IMG/VR virus record: IMGVR_UViG_3300009152_000188
Span: 1 to 25,334 of that record
Direction: 5' to 3' (one strand)
DNA from: a virus
Length of the DNA stretch: 25,334 bases
Under the pieces are notes generated by a model that had not been told where the DNA came from, searched no databases, and saw only the letters and a program-made list of their open reading frames with translations. Each line of letters opens with the position of its first letter. Within the stretch, counting starts at the first letter, position 1. Made by a program: the position numbers and the translations under genes. Positions 13,118 through 20,068 of this stretch are shown one piece after another.

Positions 13118-13711
13118 ATTTAAAATCCTTTCTTGCTAGATCATGGTAACGTTTTTCCATCTCCGGATCCAGTTCCATGTTTGCAATCCACCGATACCGA
13201 TTGCCTAAAGATATTCCGTTTGCCATCATGATTTGTAATAGTTTGCTCATGTCTGTTTCCCATATCAAATGTTCCGCGCTGAAGTTGTGCTTCATTGCGA
13301 ACAACTCAACCGACGCTAACCAGTGGGGATTTGCGCTTGGCCCTCCTGCTTTCCCCCTCCCTCGCTTTCTGCCGCGCTTAGTTTTGTCGCTGTAATCCGT
13401 TCTACCAGACCTTCGATCACGCTTGGTAGTTCTTCTTCGAAATCAAGCATAAAGTCCACCACGGCCTTGTGACGGTCATCAGCGGTTATCTTGCGGAGTT
13501 CCACGATCATCGCCGAGCTTGCGTAGCACAATAATGCGACTTCGTGCATCGCGTGGGTTTGTGACTGGTCGCTTTCGCTGTCGCTGAATAGGACATTGCC
13601 CCACGACTTCAAAAGCTCGTAACGTCCTGCCGTCAATACCAATTCCCGCCCTGCCAGTGTTAGCGGTGCTCCTGTCCATGCCGTAGCCAATATGTTGTGT
13701 CGTGTTTTCAT
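13107..13711 (-). CDS. Tail assembly chaperone GT, -1 frameshift fusion
   Basis: Ribosomes that slip back one base on G GGA AAG (13355 to 13349) leave the G frame after codon 121 and continue to TGA at 13107, giving about 201 residues. The extension reads AGGPSANPHWLASVELFAMK and later KLLQIMMANGISLG. This frame stays open from before the slip site to 13107. It has only a TTG at 13304 and internal ATGs as its own starts, as expected for a frame reached by shifting. In lambda the GT product binds the tape measure and tail tube during tail assembly. The heptamer is the same one lambda uses at G/T. Confidence 0.8.
13316..13711 (-). CDS. Tail assembly chaperone G
   Basis: The unshifted product has 131 residues, beginning MKTRHNILATAWTGAPLTLA, with a helical centre (MIVELRKITADDRHKAVVDF) and a Gly/Gln-rich end. 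The position between tail tube-like and tape measure genes, the size and the slip site near its 3' end identify it as the G-type chaperone. It is usually made in large excess over GT. Sequence similarity to named G proteins is not obvious, so this rests on context and frameshift layout. The ATG overlaps the upstream stop by 4 bases. Confidence 0.78.
   Translation of the reverse strand: MKTRHNILATAWTGAPLTLAGRELVLTAGRYELLKSWGNVLFSDSESDQSQTHAMHEVALLCYASSAMIVELRKITADDRHKAVVDFMLDFEEELPSVIEGLVERITATKLSAAESEGGGKQEGQAQIPTG
13349..13355 (-). promoter_or_regulatory. Programmed -1 frameshift site GGGAAAG
   Basis: On the minus strand the heptamer G GGA AAG is in register with the G frame (GGG GGA AAG), fitting the X XXY YYZ rule. 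It lies 10 codons before the G stop. A purine-rich run (GAGGGAGG) directly precedes it and AGGAGGG follows, which could pair with rRNA and stimulate shifting. No clear pseudoknot is seen. Confidence 0.82.
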
Positions 13712-14280
13712 CCTTGGAGTCTGCTTAGAAATTCGTTGCGCTCATGCCGGGGGAGTTTGATGTCGAGCAAAACAGATGCACCTTCATTTTCCATGAAAAC
13801 GCTGCGCTTGGCCGTGTGAAATAGATCGAAGCATGTTTTACGATTTGCCACAAACGCTAGGATGTAGCTTTCTGGATTTAATGGGAAACGTGAAACAAAC
13901 ATTGGAATATCAGAAATTCCACGCAAACCAGGCAATTCGATTCCACGTGCTTTCAGATAGCCAACCGCGTAGTCAAGCCAATCGCTGATTGACATGGAAC
14001 TGACTGGGCGCGCTGAAATGAACGTGCAGATTTCCGCAAACGGATGAGAATCGACTAGCTTCTTAATGCCCGTCCAGTGTTCGACACAAGCCTGTGATGT
14101 GTGCTTGCCGTCGTCACTTGCTGGTTCTAGCGAAAACCTCGCGTATTGCCGCCCGTTCGACTCGCTGTTGATTAGGTCAAGCGGACAATCTTTTTTCAGC
14201 GGTATGGCACACGCCATCAATGCGCTGACAAGATTGATGTCGCCTGATTGCGTTGCGTTGCTGCCGTTGTAATTTTCCAT
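13708..14280 (-). CDS. Hypothetical tail-module protein, 190 residues
   Basis: I do not recognise this protein. An upstream TTG at 14295 is in frame, but I choose ATG at 14280 (MENYNGSNATQSGDINLVSA). The sequence is mixed alpha/beta: SNGRQYARFSLEPASDDGKH, then a helix around CVEHWTGIKKLVDSHPFAEI, then SDIPMFVSRFPLNPESYILA. Its position between tail tube-like and chaperone genes has no lambda counterpart. It may be a tail accessory or an added gene. Its stop overlaps the G gene by 4 bases. Confidence 0.6.
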   Translation of the reverse strand: MENYNGSNATQSGDINLVSALMACAIPLKKDCPLDLINSESNGRQYARFSLEPASDDGKHTSQACVEHWTGIKKLVDSHPFAEICTFISARPVSSMSISDWLDYAVGYLKARGIELPGLRGISDIPMFVSRFPLNPESYILAFVANRKTCFDLFHTAKRSVFMENEGASVLLDIKLPRHERNEFLSRLQG

Positions 14281-14296
14281 TTTCTTAAGTGTCAAA

Positions 14297-14731
14297 TCAG
14301 GTTAGCGCAACAACAGTTCCAGCGGCGACAAACGGACAATAAATACCGGAAAGCGATCCTTCTTCAAATCCCGTTGCCGTGGGCTTGATGCTATTTCCGG
14401 TGATGATGATACTTGCGCCGGTTGCCGACGCGATGCTGTCACCCAGTCCCTCGTTAAGCCGCGTCCGCGAATTGCTCGTAGTGTTCACCAAGGTAATTGC
14501 GCTGCCGATGTAATCGACAAGTCCGGTTCCCTTGGTTTTGATGATGCCGTCAACGGAAATGTCTTTTTTCGGGTTGTAAACGGCAAGGCCTACGTCACAT
14601 CCAATGTGATCGGGAGCCATTGCTGTTTCACTTGTGCCATCGTAGCTGACAGACCCGACGTAAAGTCCGGTTGCTGTCGCGTCATCTGCTAGTCCAAATT
14701 GTGCTGTCCCGTAAACTGTGGCAAGGCTCAT
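14297..14731 (-). CDS. Tail tube-like protein
   Basis: This 144-residue protein is beta-rich, begins MSLATVYGTAQFGLADDATA, and contains YNPKKDISVDGIIKTKGTGL and NSRTRLNEGLGDSIASATGA. The pattern of strands with a central K-rich loop is compatible with a tail tube (gpV-like or TP901 major tail) fold, and it sits in the V position of the lambda order. It ends IYCPFVAAGTVVALT. The overlap with the preceding gene is 4 bases. Identification is mostly by gene order; sequence evidence is modest. Confidence 0.6.
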   Translation of the reverse strand: MSLATVYGTAQFGLADDATATGLYVGSVSYDGTSETAMAPDHIGCDVGLAVYNPKKDISVDGIIKTKGTGLVDYIGSAITLVNTTSNSRTRLNEGLGDSIASATGASIIITGNSIKPTATGFEEGSLSGIYCPFVAAGTVVALT

Positions 14732-15186
14732 GTCGATTGTAATTGCTGATTGTTAAGACAAGCGGTTATGACTAGGTCATAGGATGTAATTCGTCGCTCG
14801 TCTCTAACGGAAATAATACCAGAACTTGTTAGATTGTCAAATACCTGCAAATTGTTGGACGCGTTTAGGAAATCCAAGGATTTACGATTTCCAAGGATTT
14901 CAAACAATCCGGATTCCATTTTCACCGCGTCGGCGTATGGTGTTCCTGATTGCGTGGATTCCTCTGGCACGGTGTAAAGTTCTACCGTCAAACCGACTTC
15001 CATTACGCCATGCAGCCTAACCCCGTTCTGCTCAACTACGTTTGACGACCCGTCGATTACCACAATCAGCGGCATGACTACGTCCTCTTGTTCGCCGTTC
15101 ATGACAACAGGAACGTCCTCAAGCAATGGATAGCTTCGTTTCTGGTCGTCAATCCACGATTTTACAGCTTGTTTTACTTGGTTCAT
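14728..15186 (-). CDS. Tail terminator-like protein
   Basis: I choose ATG at 15186, which overlaps the preceding stop (ATGA), over an upstream start at 15225 that would run into it. The 152-residue product starts MNQVKQAVKSWIDDQKRSYP, followed by alternating strands VVMPLIVVIDGSS, GVMEVGLTVELYTVPE and a helix DAVKMESGLFEILG. This order (N-terminal helix, mixed sheet, helix, strand with RRITSYDLVIT) fits gpU-type tail terminators that cap the tail tube. It occupies the U position. Length is close to the 130 to 150 residues usual for this family. Confidence 0.6.
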   Translation of the reverse strand: MNQVKQAVKSWIDDQKRSYPLLEDVPVVMNGEQEDVVMPLIVVIDGSSNVVEQNGVRLHGVMEVGLTVELYTVPEESTQSGTPYADAVKMESGLFEILGNRKSLDFLNASNNLQVFDNLTSSGIISVRDERRITSYDLVITACLNNQQLQST

Positions 15187-15860
15187 GATTTTTTGTCTGC
15201 TTCTTTTAGTGCTTTGCGATACCACTTGACGGTTGATTTCAACGCTTTTTCGATTGAATCGGTAGTATGTAAAGTAGATAAAACATACTCGTCACCTACC
15301 CATGGAACTGTTGATACTAGCGTGGATTGTGATTTGAAATCAGATGCCCCAGCTTTGCCATTGCCGAGCTTTGCCCATTTTTGCGCGTATGCCAAAAAGT
15401 TTTTGCCGATGCTGATTCGCGCCGTTCCTTTTTGCTTTTTGGAGATGTCCATTGATGCGCCTAACCATGATCCTTTTGCCATGCCTGCGTTTTTGTTTTT
15501 AATTGACATTGCCTTGTCAAATGTTCTACGTCTTGCGCTTTTCCAGTTTTTGATACGCTTGTTTTTGTATTTTAGATTAGAATTGATCCAAACTATAATT
15601 TCTTCTGCCGTGTTCAAATCTACTTTTACTTTTGGATTATCTAATATTCCAACGAATTTAAGGCCGTCCCTGCGTATGTTTTGTATTTGTTTTTTGCGGG
15701 TTCCTGTTTTTCCGTAAATTTGTGTAGAAAATGCAAGTTCCCGCCCAACTTGAACGCCCCAACGTGTGACAGCTTGTCCTGTGTTGTCGCCAAACATCTT
15801 AGAATATTTTTTTAAAGACGCTTGGAGTTTAGCGTTGTCATTTTGTATTTTTAGCTTCAT
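15183..15860 (-). CDS. HK97 gp10/Z-like neck protein
   Basis: This 225-residue, very basic protein fits the gp10/Z class of head-tail proteins: an N-terminal helix (KLQASLKKYSKMFGDNTGQA), then a segment with WGVQVGRELAFSTQIY, then a Lys/Arg-rich centre (KNKRIKNWKSARRRTFDKAM), then an aromatic part FLAYAQKWAKLGNGK. Its C-terminus is a basic helix (KALKSTVKWYRKALKEADKK). It lies between the joining and terminator genes as Z does in lambda. Role: completes the neck or tail end so that head and tail can join. It is larger than the usual 130 to 190 residues. Confidence 0.62.
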   Translation of the reverse strand: MKLKIQNDNAKLQASLKKYSKMFGDNTGQAVTRWGVQVGRELAFSTQIYGKTGTRKKQIQNIRRDGLKFVGILDNPKVKVDLNTAEEIIVWINSNLKYKNKRIKNWKSARRRTFDKAMSIKNKNAGMAKGSWLGASMDISKKQKGTARISIGKNFLAYAQKWAKLGNGKAGASDFKSQSTLVSTVPWVGDEYVLSTLHTTDSIEKALKSTVKWYRKALKEADKKS

Positions 15861-16189
15861 GCCTTCGTCGTGTCTTTAAGTCTAACGGTTACGAATGACG
15901 CGCCAACGTCAACTGATTCGACTCGAAATGACAAACCACGCGCCGTTGCTAGTTTGCCGACGTAAAAAATACCCGCTTCCGTATATGCTGCCGTCCAATC
16001 GGAAAGTCTAACAACGCAATCAAGATTTGTATCCGTGTCCATGCCGATTTCCGCATATTGCCGCGAATTGGCAACGTAGCTCATTACTGCATTTACCGCC
16101 GTCCCGCCATTTACCGTCAACGGCTCATTCCCAATTACCGCAAATCCGGTTTCAGATGCCGATGACAGAAATGCGGTTAGCTGGCTCAT
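15857..16189 (-). CDS. Head-tail joining protein, FII-like position
   Basis: This 110-residue protein is beta-rich: FAVIGNEPLTVNGGTAVNAV, then DCVVRLSDWTAAYTEAGIFY, then SFRVESVDVGASFVTVRLKD. A five-strand small barrel with a long loop would fit a head-tail stopper (gpFII-like). The position just before Z agrees. It begins 2 bases after the stop of the small glycosyltransferase gene and overlaps the next gene by 4. Named family similarity is uncertain, so this is mostly by synteny and fold pattern. Confidence 0.6.
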   Translation of the reverse strand: MSQLTAFLSSASETGFAVIGNEPLTVNGGTAVNAVMSYVANSRQYAEIGMDTDTNLDCVVRLSDWTAAYTEAGIFYVGKLATARGLSFRVESVDVGASFVTVRLKDTTKA

Positions 16190-16191
16190 GG

Positions 16192-16767
16192 CTATACTCT
16201 AACAGGTTCCGGTGCTGTTGTCAATTCTGCGTCGTGGCGATAAGTGCAAAGAACCTTGTCAATGTGGAATCCTAAGCGGATTTTTTTCCGAGCTTGCCGC
16301 GCCCAGATGATGTCCTCTCCGTAGTTGCATTCCCCAAATTGGCAAGATTTGACAAGTTCTCTTTTCCAGACACAAACGTGCCACGGTGCGCGGAGTGTAA
16401 TTGCGTTAGGTTGAAACGGGTGATCCTGATTGTTCAGTCCGAAAACCACCTTGGAAAACGCTCCGTTGTAATAGCTGTTTTGTTCAAACGTGATCACATC
16501 AGCTTCTGATCGGATAGCGTCGAGGATGGATGCGACGTAATCCGGCTCAATGTCGTCATCGTCGTCAACAAACGCGATGTATTCGCCCCGTGCAATGTCT
16601 AGCAACGCCTGACGTTTTGCGCCAATTGTGCGCGTCCGGTTGTCGGAAAATGCCAGATGCTCGACTGGCAAATCACCGATCTGCTTTGTTATCTTTTCTG
16701 ACAGCTTTGCAAGTTGCTCTTTTCTGCTTGGAATCGTCGGCGTTAGGATGCTGAGTTGGATTTTCAT
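16192..16767 (-). CDS. Short family-2 glycosyltransferase
   Basis: This 191-residue protein starts MKIQLSILTPTIPSRKEQLA, a typical GT-A nucleotide-sugar fold opening. It has SDNRTRTIGAKRQALLDIAR (41-60), a metal-binding acidic run FVDDDDDIEPDYV (67-79) and GEDIIWARQARKK (150-162), the usual late motif of family-2 enzymes. It should transfer a sugar from a nucleotide donor; the acceptor is unknown. It is shorter than many GT2 enzymes but all expected motifs are present. It lies inside the head module, so it could glycosylate virion proteins. Its 5' end overlaps the 58-residue gene by 83 bases. Confidence 0.88.
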   Translation of the reverse strand: MKIQLSILTPTIPSRKEQLAKLSEKITKQIGDLPVEHLAFSDNRTRTIGAKRQALLDIARGEYIAFVDDDDDIEPDYVASILDAIRSEADVITFEQNSYYNGAFSKVVFGLNNQDHPFQPNAITLRAPWHVCVWKRELVKSCQFGECNYGEDIIWARQARKKIRLGFHIDKVLCTYRHDAELTTAPEPVRV

Positions 16768-16849
16768 CTTTTCTGAATATTAGATCGTAGTTGTTTCTGT
16801 ATTTTGCGTGATTGACTGGTCGAGGCGTGTCTCCTTTTCCTGCGCTCAT
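16673..16849 (-). CDS. Small phage protein with GKGDTPRPVN motif
   Basis: I choose ATG at 16849, which overlaps the preceding stop (ATGA), giving MSAGKGDTPRPVNHAKYRNN and then YDLIFRKDENPTQ. From memory, many phages carry a very short protein with this GKGDxPRPVxxxxYRxNYDxIF pattern; its function is unknown. The family usually ends soon after the IF motif. Here the frame continues for about 30 more residues over the glycosyltransferase start, in another frame. The extension is Lys/Arg-rich and may be read-through sequence that the gene gained when the downstream gene was added. Confidence 0.72.
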   Translation of the reverse strand: MSAGKGDTPRPVNHAKYRNNYDLIFRKDENPTQHPNADDSKQKRATCKAVRKDNKADR

Positions 16850-19071
16850 TTTCTTTTCCAATAGTTGTTATGCGTTACAATCTCCCATCCGTTAGCGTCG
16901 GAATGTTCCTTGACTGCTTTTGATACTTCGTGCCATGTCCAATCATGACCTGAAAAAATGCCGTCAGGTTTTACTTTTGAATACCACGCCGCCAGGTCTT
17001 TAACAACTGAACTGTAGTCATGCGCCGCGTCGATCCAAACGCCTGCAAGTGACTTGTCGCCGAACGCGCTTTTTGCTTCTGCGCTGTCTTGGCAAAGTGC
17101 CGTAATCATGCCATCCACCTTTGCCGCTTTGATGTTGGCAAGGAATTGTTTTAAAATGCTGCCGCCGTGTGCCGTTACGATTTCAAGGTGTGCCGGTTGA
17201 TTTTTTTCTCCTTCCCATGTATCAATACAAACTAAATTCACGCCGCGCTTGCCGATGTCTTGCAAGCGTTGTGCAAGGTAAATGATCGACTTGCCTAGCC
17301 AACTTCCGATTTCGACAAACGTATCACCGTCGTTTAGTGTTTTTGCCACGTTGTCGTAGTGGTCTCTGTAGTCTAGCCATCCGTGGATGTCTTCGCTGAC
17401 TGCAATTCCGTCGTTGATTCTTTGCATGATTCCTTGTCCCATGCGATAACGGTAATCCTCGTTTGACCTAGCGTAGATTTCATCCATCGGAGCTTTGCCA
17501 AAAATCGGGTGCAGATGTTCGAAAACAATGTCACACGCTTTGATGACAACCCCGTCGTCGTAGGCTTCTTGTGTAAAAAAATCATCGGAATAGACGCTGA
17601 AAAACTCAGGATGAAACATGTAACCTTGCTGCTGGTATCGCTTTCGCGTTAGGATCGCCATGCAAAGCAAATTATCTGTCCTGTGTCCGTCGCTAATGGC
17701 TAACACCTTTGATTCGTTTGTGTCACCGATAGCGTTAAGAATAATTTCATCCCAGTGCATTGGGGGATTCCAATCGTCGGAAAGCTGGATCAATATTTCA
17801 CCTTGCGCTTTTTCTGCCGCCGCGTTCCATGCAGCTACGCTCCCCGCGCTTCCATTTGTGACGACGTGATTGTGGACTGATAACAACGCGCCGTGCATGT
17901 CGTCGCTGTCCAGTCCGAAAATATGCTCGATAGCGTCTGGATTCTTGGCTTTGTTGAACCACAATCGCCGAGCTTCGACTGCCTGTTTGCATCGTCCGCG
18001 TGTGGCGTGAATAAGCGAGATTTTTGCACCATTGCGGATAAAATGGTTTGTTTCCACCGCGTCGGCTTGGTCGTGAAATCCGTTTGCCCGTAGTGCCATG
18101 CCGTGAAGTTGATATCCAAGATAGCCTGCGTATTTCCTGCGGACGTTCCATGCGCCAGAACCGCCGTCTTGCGCCATCATTGCCGTTGTGATGGCTAGTG
18201 CTTCTTTGTCGCGTCCAAGGCCAATGTAGCACAAGCAAAGTTCCCCGTATGCCTCCTTGCGCGACGGATCGACGGACAACGCTTGCAAGTTCATTTGCAA
18301 TCGAATGTCGATATTGTCGGCCATCTGTCCAGCGGCAATGAAAAGCTCGTATTTTTCTGCCGTGCCGATGTCCTCATCATTGCTTTTCAGTAGTTCACAA
18401 ACAACGTTTGCCGCTTCGTTGATTCTGCCGACAGCGCGGAGAGATTGGAATAGGTGGAATCGTTGCGACACTGTAGGATGTTCGATGCTTTCAAGAATGC
18501 GTAGATTCCGTTCGTCGTTGCGTTCGCGTGTGCCTTCTGGCCGGTGCAAGATTACTGCGCCATTGACGGTTGCCAGCTTTGGTTCCTTGTCGAATTGCAA
18601 ATACTCATGGATCGGCGATGTCCATACGGCACGACCTTTGCGGATGATCCTTTCCCGGTTGACAGTCAATTGATCCTCTGGCACGTGGTAAGCAAACTGG
18701 ATACCGTCAAAATCATGTTGCAGTAAATCAATTGTTGCACGAATGCGCTTGATAGACTCCGGATCAATAACATCGTCGGTGTCTGCCCACATGATAAGAT
18801 CATGCGATGCCGCGTTAAACGCCATTTGCCGTGCCGCCGCAAAGTCATCAACGTGCGGCCAGTTATCGTTTTCTGAATTGTTGATATATGGGTTTGCTAT
18901 TTTTGCTCCCATTTCTGCCGCAATAAACGTAGTCATGTCAGGTTCTTGATTACCTACAGCCCTGACAATCACAATCTCATCAGCCAGCGGCTTGAAGGAT
19001 TCAATAAAACGGGCAATGTAGTTCTCCACATTGCCCACGATGACGCACAAACTTAGTTTTTCATTTTTCAT
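16846..19071 (-). CDS. Large multidomain protein: two glycosyltransferase regions plus methyltransferase
   Basis: This 741-residue protein has four parts. Residues 1 to about 180 are a family-2 glycosyltransferase (LSLCVIVGNVENYIARFIES; metal-binding DTDD at 97-100). Residues about 190 to 330 are helical and TPR-like (RFHLFQSLRAVGRINEAANV; LCYIGLGRDKEALAI). Residues about 350 to 530 are a second glycosyltransferase-like domain (ISLIHATRGRC; DSDD 388-391; LSDDWNPPMHW 430-440). Residues about 575 to 741 are a class I methyltransferase (EIGSWLGKS 587-595, CIDTWEG 615-621, WIDAAHDYSS 679-688, GHDW 708-711). It would act in the cytoplasm on an unknown acceptor, adding and perhaps methylating a glycan. 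Position between capsid and neck genes suggests a virion target. Confidence 0.85.
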   Translation of the reverse strand: MKNEKLSLCVIVGNVENYIARFIESFKPLADEIVIVRAVGNQEPDMTTFIAAEMGAKIANPYINNSENDNWPHVDDFAAARQMAFNAASHDLIMWADTDDVIDPESIKRIRATIDLLQHDFDGIQFAYHVPEDQLTVNRERIIRKGRAVWTSPIHEYLQFDKEPKLATVNGAVILHRPEGTRERNDERNLRILESIEHPTVSQRFHLFQSLRAVGRINEAANVVCELLKSNDEDIGTAEKYELFIAAGQMADNIDIRLQMNLQALSVDPSRKEAYGELCLCYIGLGRDKEALAITTAMMAQDGGSGAWNVRRKYAGYLGYQLHGMALRANGFHDQADAVETNHFIRNGAKISLIHATRGRCKQAVEARRLWFNKAKNPDAIEHIFGLDSDDMHGALLSVHNHVVTNGSAGSVAAWNAAAEKAQGEILIQLSDDWNPPMHWDEIILNAIGDTNESKVLAISDGHRTDNLLCMAILTRKRYQQQGYMFHPEFFSVYSDDFFTQEAYDDGVVIKACDIVFEHLHPIFGKAPMDEIYARSNEDYRYRMGQGIMQRINDGIAVSEDIHGWLDYRDHYDNVAKTLNDGDTFVEIGSWLGKSIIYLAQRLQDIGKRGVNLVCIDTWEGEKNQPAHLEIVTAHGGSILKQFLANIKAAKVDGMITALCQDSAEAKSAFGDKSLAGVWIDAAHDYSSVVKDLAAWYSKVKPDGIFSGHDWTWHEVSKAVKEHSDANGWEIVTHNNYWKRK

Positions 19072-19093
19072 TTTTCGATTTTCTAAAGATTAC

Positions 19094-19119
19094 GGGAGCC
19101 GCCAGTTACGACGGCCCCC
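19094..19119 (-). terminator. GC-rich hairpin after the capsid gene
   Basis: On the minus strand GGGGGCCG (19119 to 19112) pairs with CGGCTCCC (19101 to 19094), an 8-bp stem with one G-T pair and a 10-base loop, 25 bases after the capsid stop. The downstream sequence is GTAATCTTTAG, without a strong T-run. It may be a partial terminator, or an RNA stability element that raises capsid mRNA relative to the genes after it. Confidence 0.5.
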
Positions 19120-19143
19120 GATGCTATGAACACAAACAAGAAA

Positions 19144-20040
19144 TCAGGTCGTCGGAGTCGTAAACACTTTCAAAGCGTTTGTCACCGCAACGGAATAGCC
19201 GTAAAGCATGTGCATGTTGGCAAAGTAAGTTCCGGATGCGCGCGAATAATGGCGAGTGTAGAGAGCAGTCAATCCGCTTTCCGGATCGGTCATTTCCTCG
19301 ATTGCTTCAAAATCAGCGTTAGGCAGATATTGACCAAGTGCGCGGGAAGCAAATGCAATACCGTCTTGACCGCAGGCAAAGCCAACAATCGAAGCGGAAT
19401 TAGCGGGAATGATGTCCGATGCGTAGACGTTCATTCCAAACAGTCGGCCAAGATCGCCTTCCTTGATTGCGGAAGCGTCGCCCCGGTTGAAGTAATTCAC
19501 CAGGTTGGTGTCACCAAGCAATGCGCCTTCGATAACCATGTTACCCACAAACGAGTATTCGCCACGTGCGCCAGCCTGTTTCAGCACTTTACGAGCTTCA
19601 ATCAACTGCGTTTTGGTATAATTTGCCGATGCGGTTGTGATAATCGCGCTGCCAAAATTGGAAGTTGTCAGCAAACTCCAGATGTCAGCAAGAACACTTG
19701 TTCCCATTGACTTGCCAAGTTGATAAGCCCACTTGTCCCATCGCCCTGCGTTGCTGGATTCGGCAAGTTGTTGATGCGTTAGGCTGATCGGGGTAATCTT
19801 GCGCTTGTCAAGAGTGACGGTGATCGCGGAAAGCAATCCTCCGGTTTGTTCCATGACAGTCGTGGACTGCGTGAAAGTTGTAGTCGTTGCGTTGCCGAAA
19901 AGTGGGACAACAACGGCTGATCCTTGCGTGTTCACATCCGAGCTGATGTCGGTTGCAAATGCGCGGATAGGTGTGAGAATTTCGACAAGTTGCTGAAAAG
20001 CGGTTTGTGCAAAAATGGTGTCATTGAATACAGTAGCCAT
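19144..20040 (-). CDS. Major capsid protein
   Basis: This 298-residue protein begins MATVFNDTIFAQTAFQQLVE and carries TDISSDVNTQGSAVVVPLFG, typical of capsid proteins in which an N-terminal arm precedes beta strands. KRKITPISLTHQQLAESSN, YSFVGNMVIEGALLGD and GRLFGMNVYASDIIP (the axial-domain strand with xxxVYxSD) follow. These patterns fit the HK97 fold. Its location right after the protease-scaffold gene is the E position. Size matches the usual 290 to 340 residues. The N-terminus has no long delta-domain, consistent with scaffolding by the separate protease-linked coiled coil. No decoration gene is found between protease and capsid. Confidence 0.87.
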   Translation of the reverse strand: MATVFNDTIFAQTAFQQLVEILTPIRAFATDISSDVNTQGSAVVVPLFGNATTTTFTQSTTVMEQTGGLLSAITVTLDKRKITPISLTHQQLAESSNAGRWDKWAYQLGKSMGTSVLADIWSLLTTSNFGSAIITTASANYTKTQLIEARKVLKQAGARGEYSFVGNMVIEGALLGDTNLVNYFNRGDASAIKEGDLGRLFGMNVYASDIIPANSASIVGFACGQDGIAFASRALGQYLPNADFEAIEEMTDPESGLTALYTRHYSRASGTYFANMHMLYGYSVAVTNALKVFTTPTT

Positions 20041-20068
20041 GATGATTAGTTAGTTGATTGTTAAAAAG

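Noticed and set aside
13107-13304. Independent 65-residue gene starting at TTG
   Set aside because: The frame is open well upstream and joins the G gene at a GGGAAAG slip site, so it is better explained as the GT extension.
15088-15717. 209-residue plus-strand reading frame
   Set aside because: It is the shadow of the Lys-rich Z-like and terminator-like genes; its Phe/Leu/Cys composition reflects the reversed codons.
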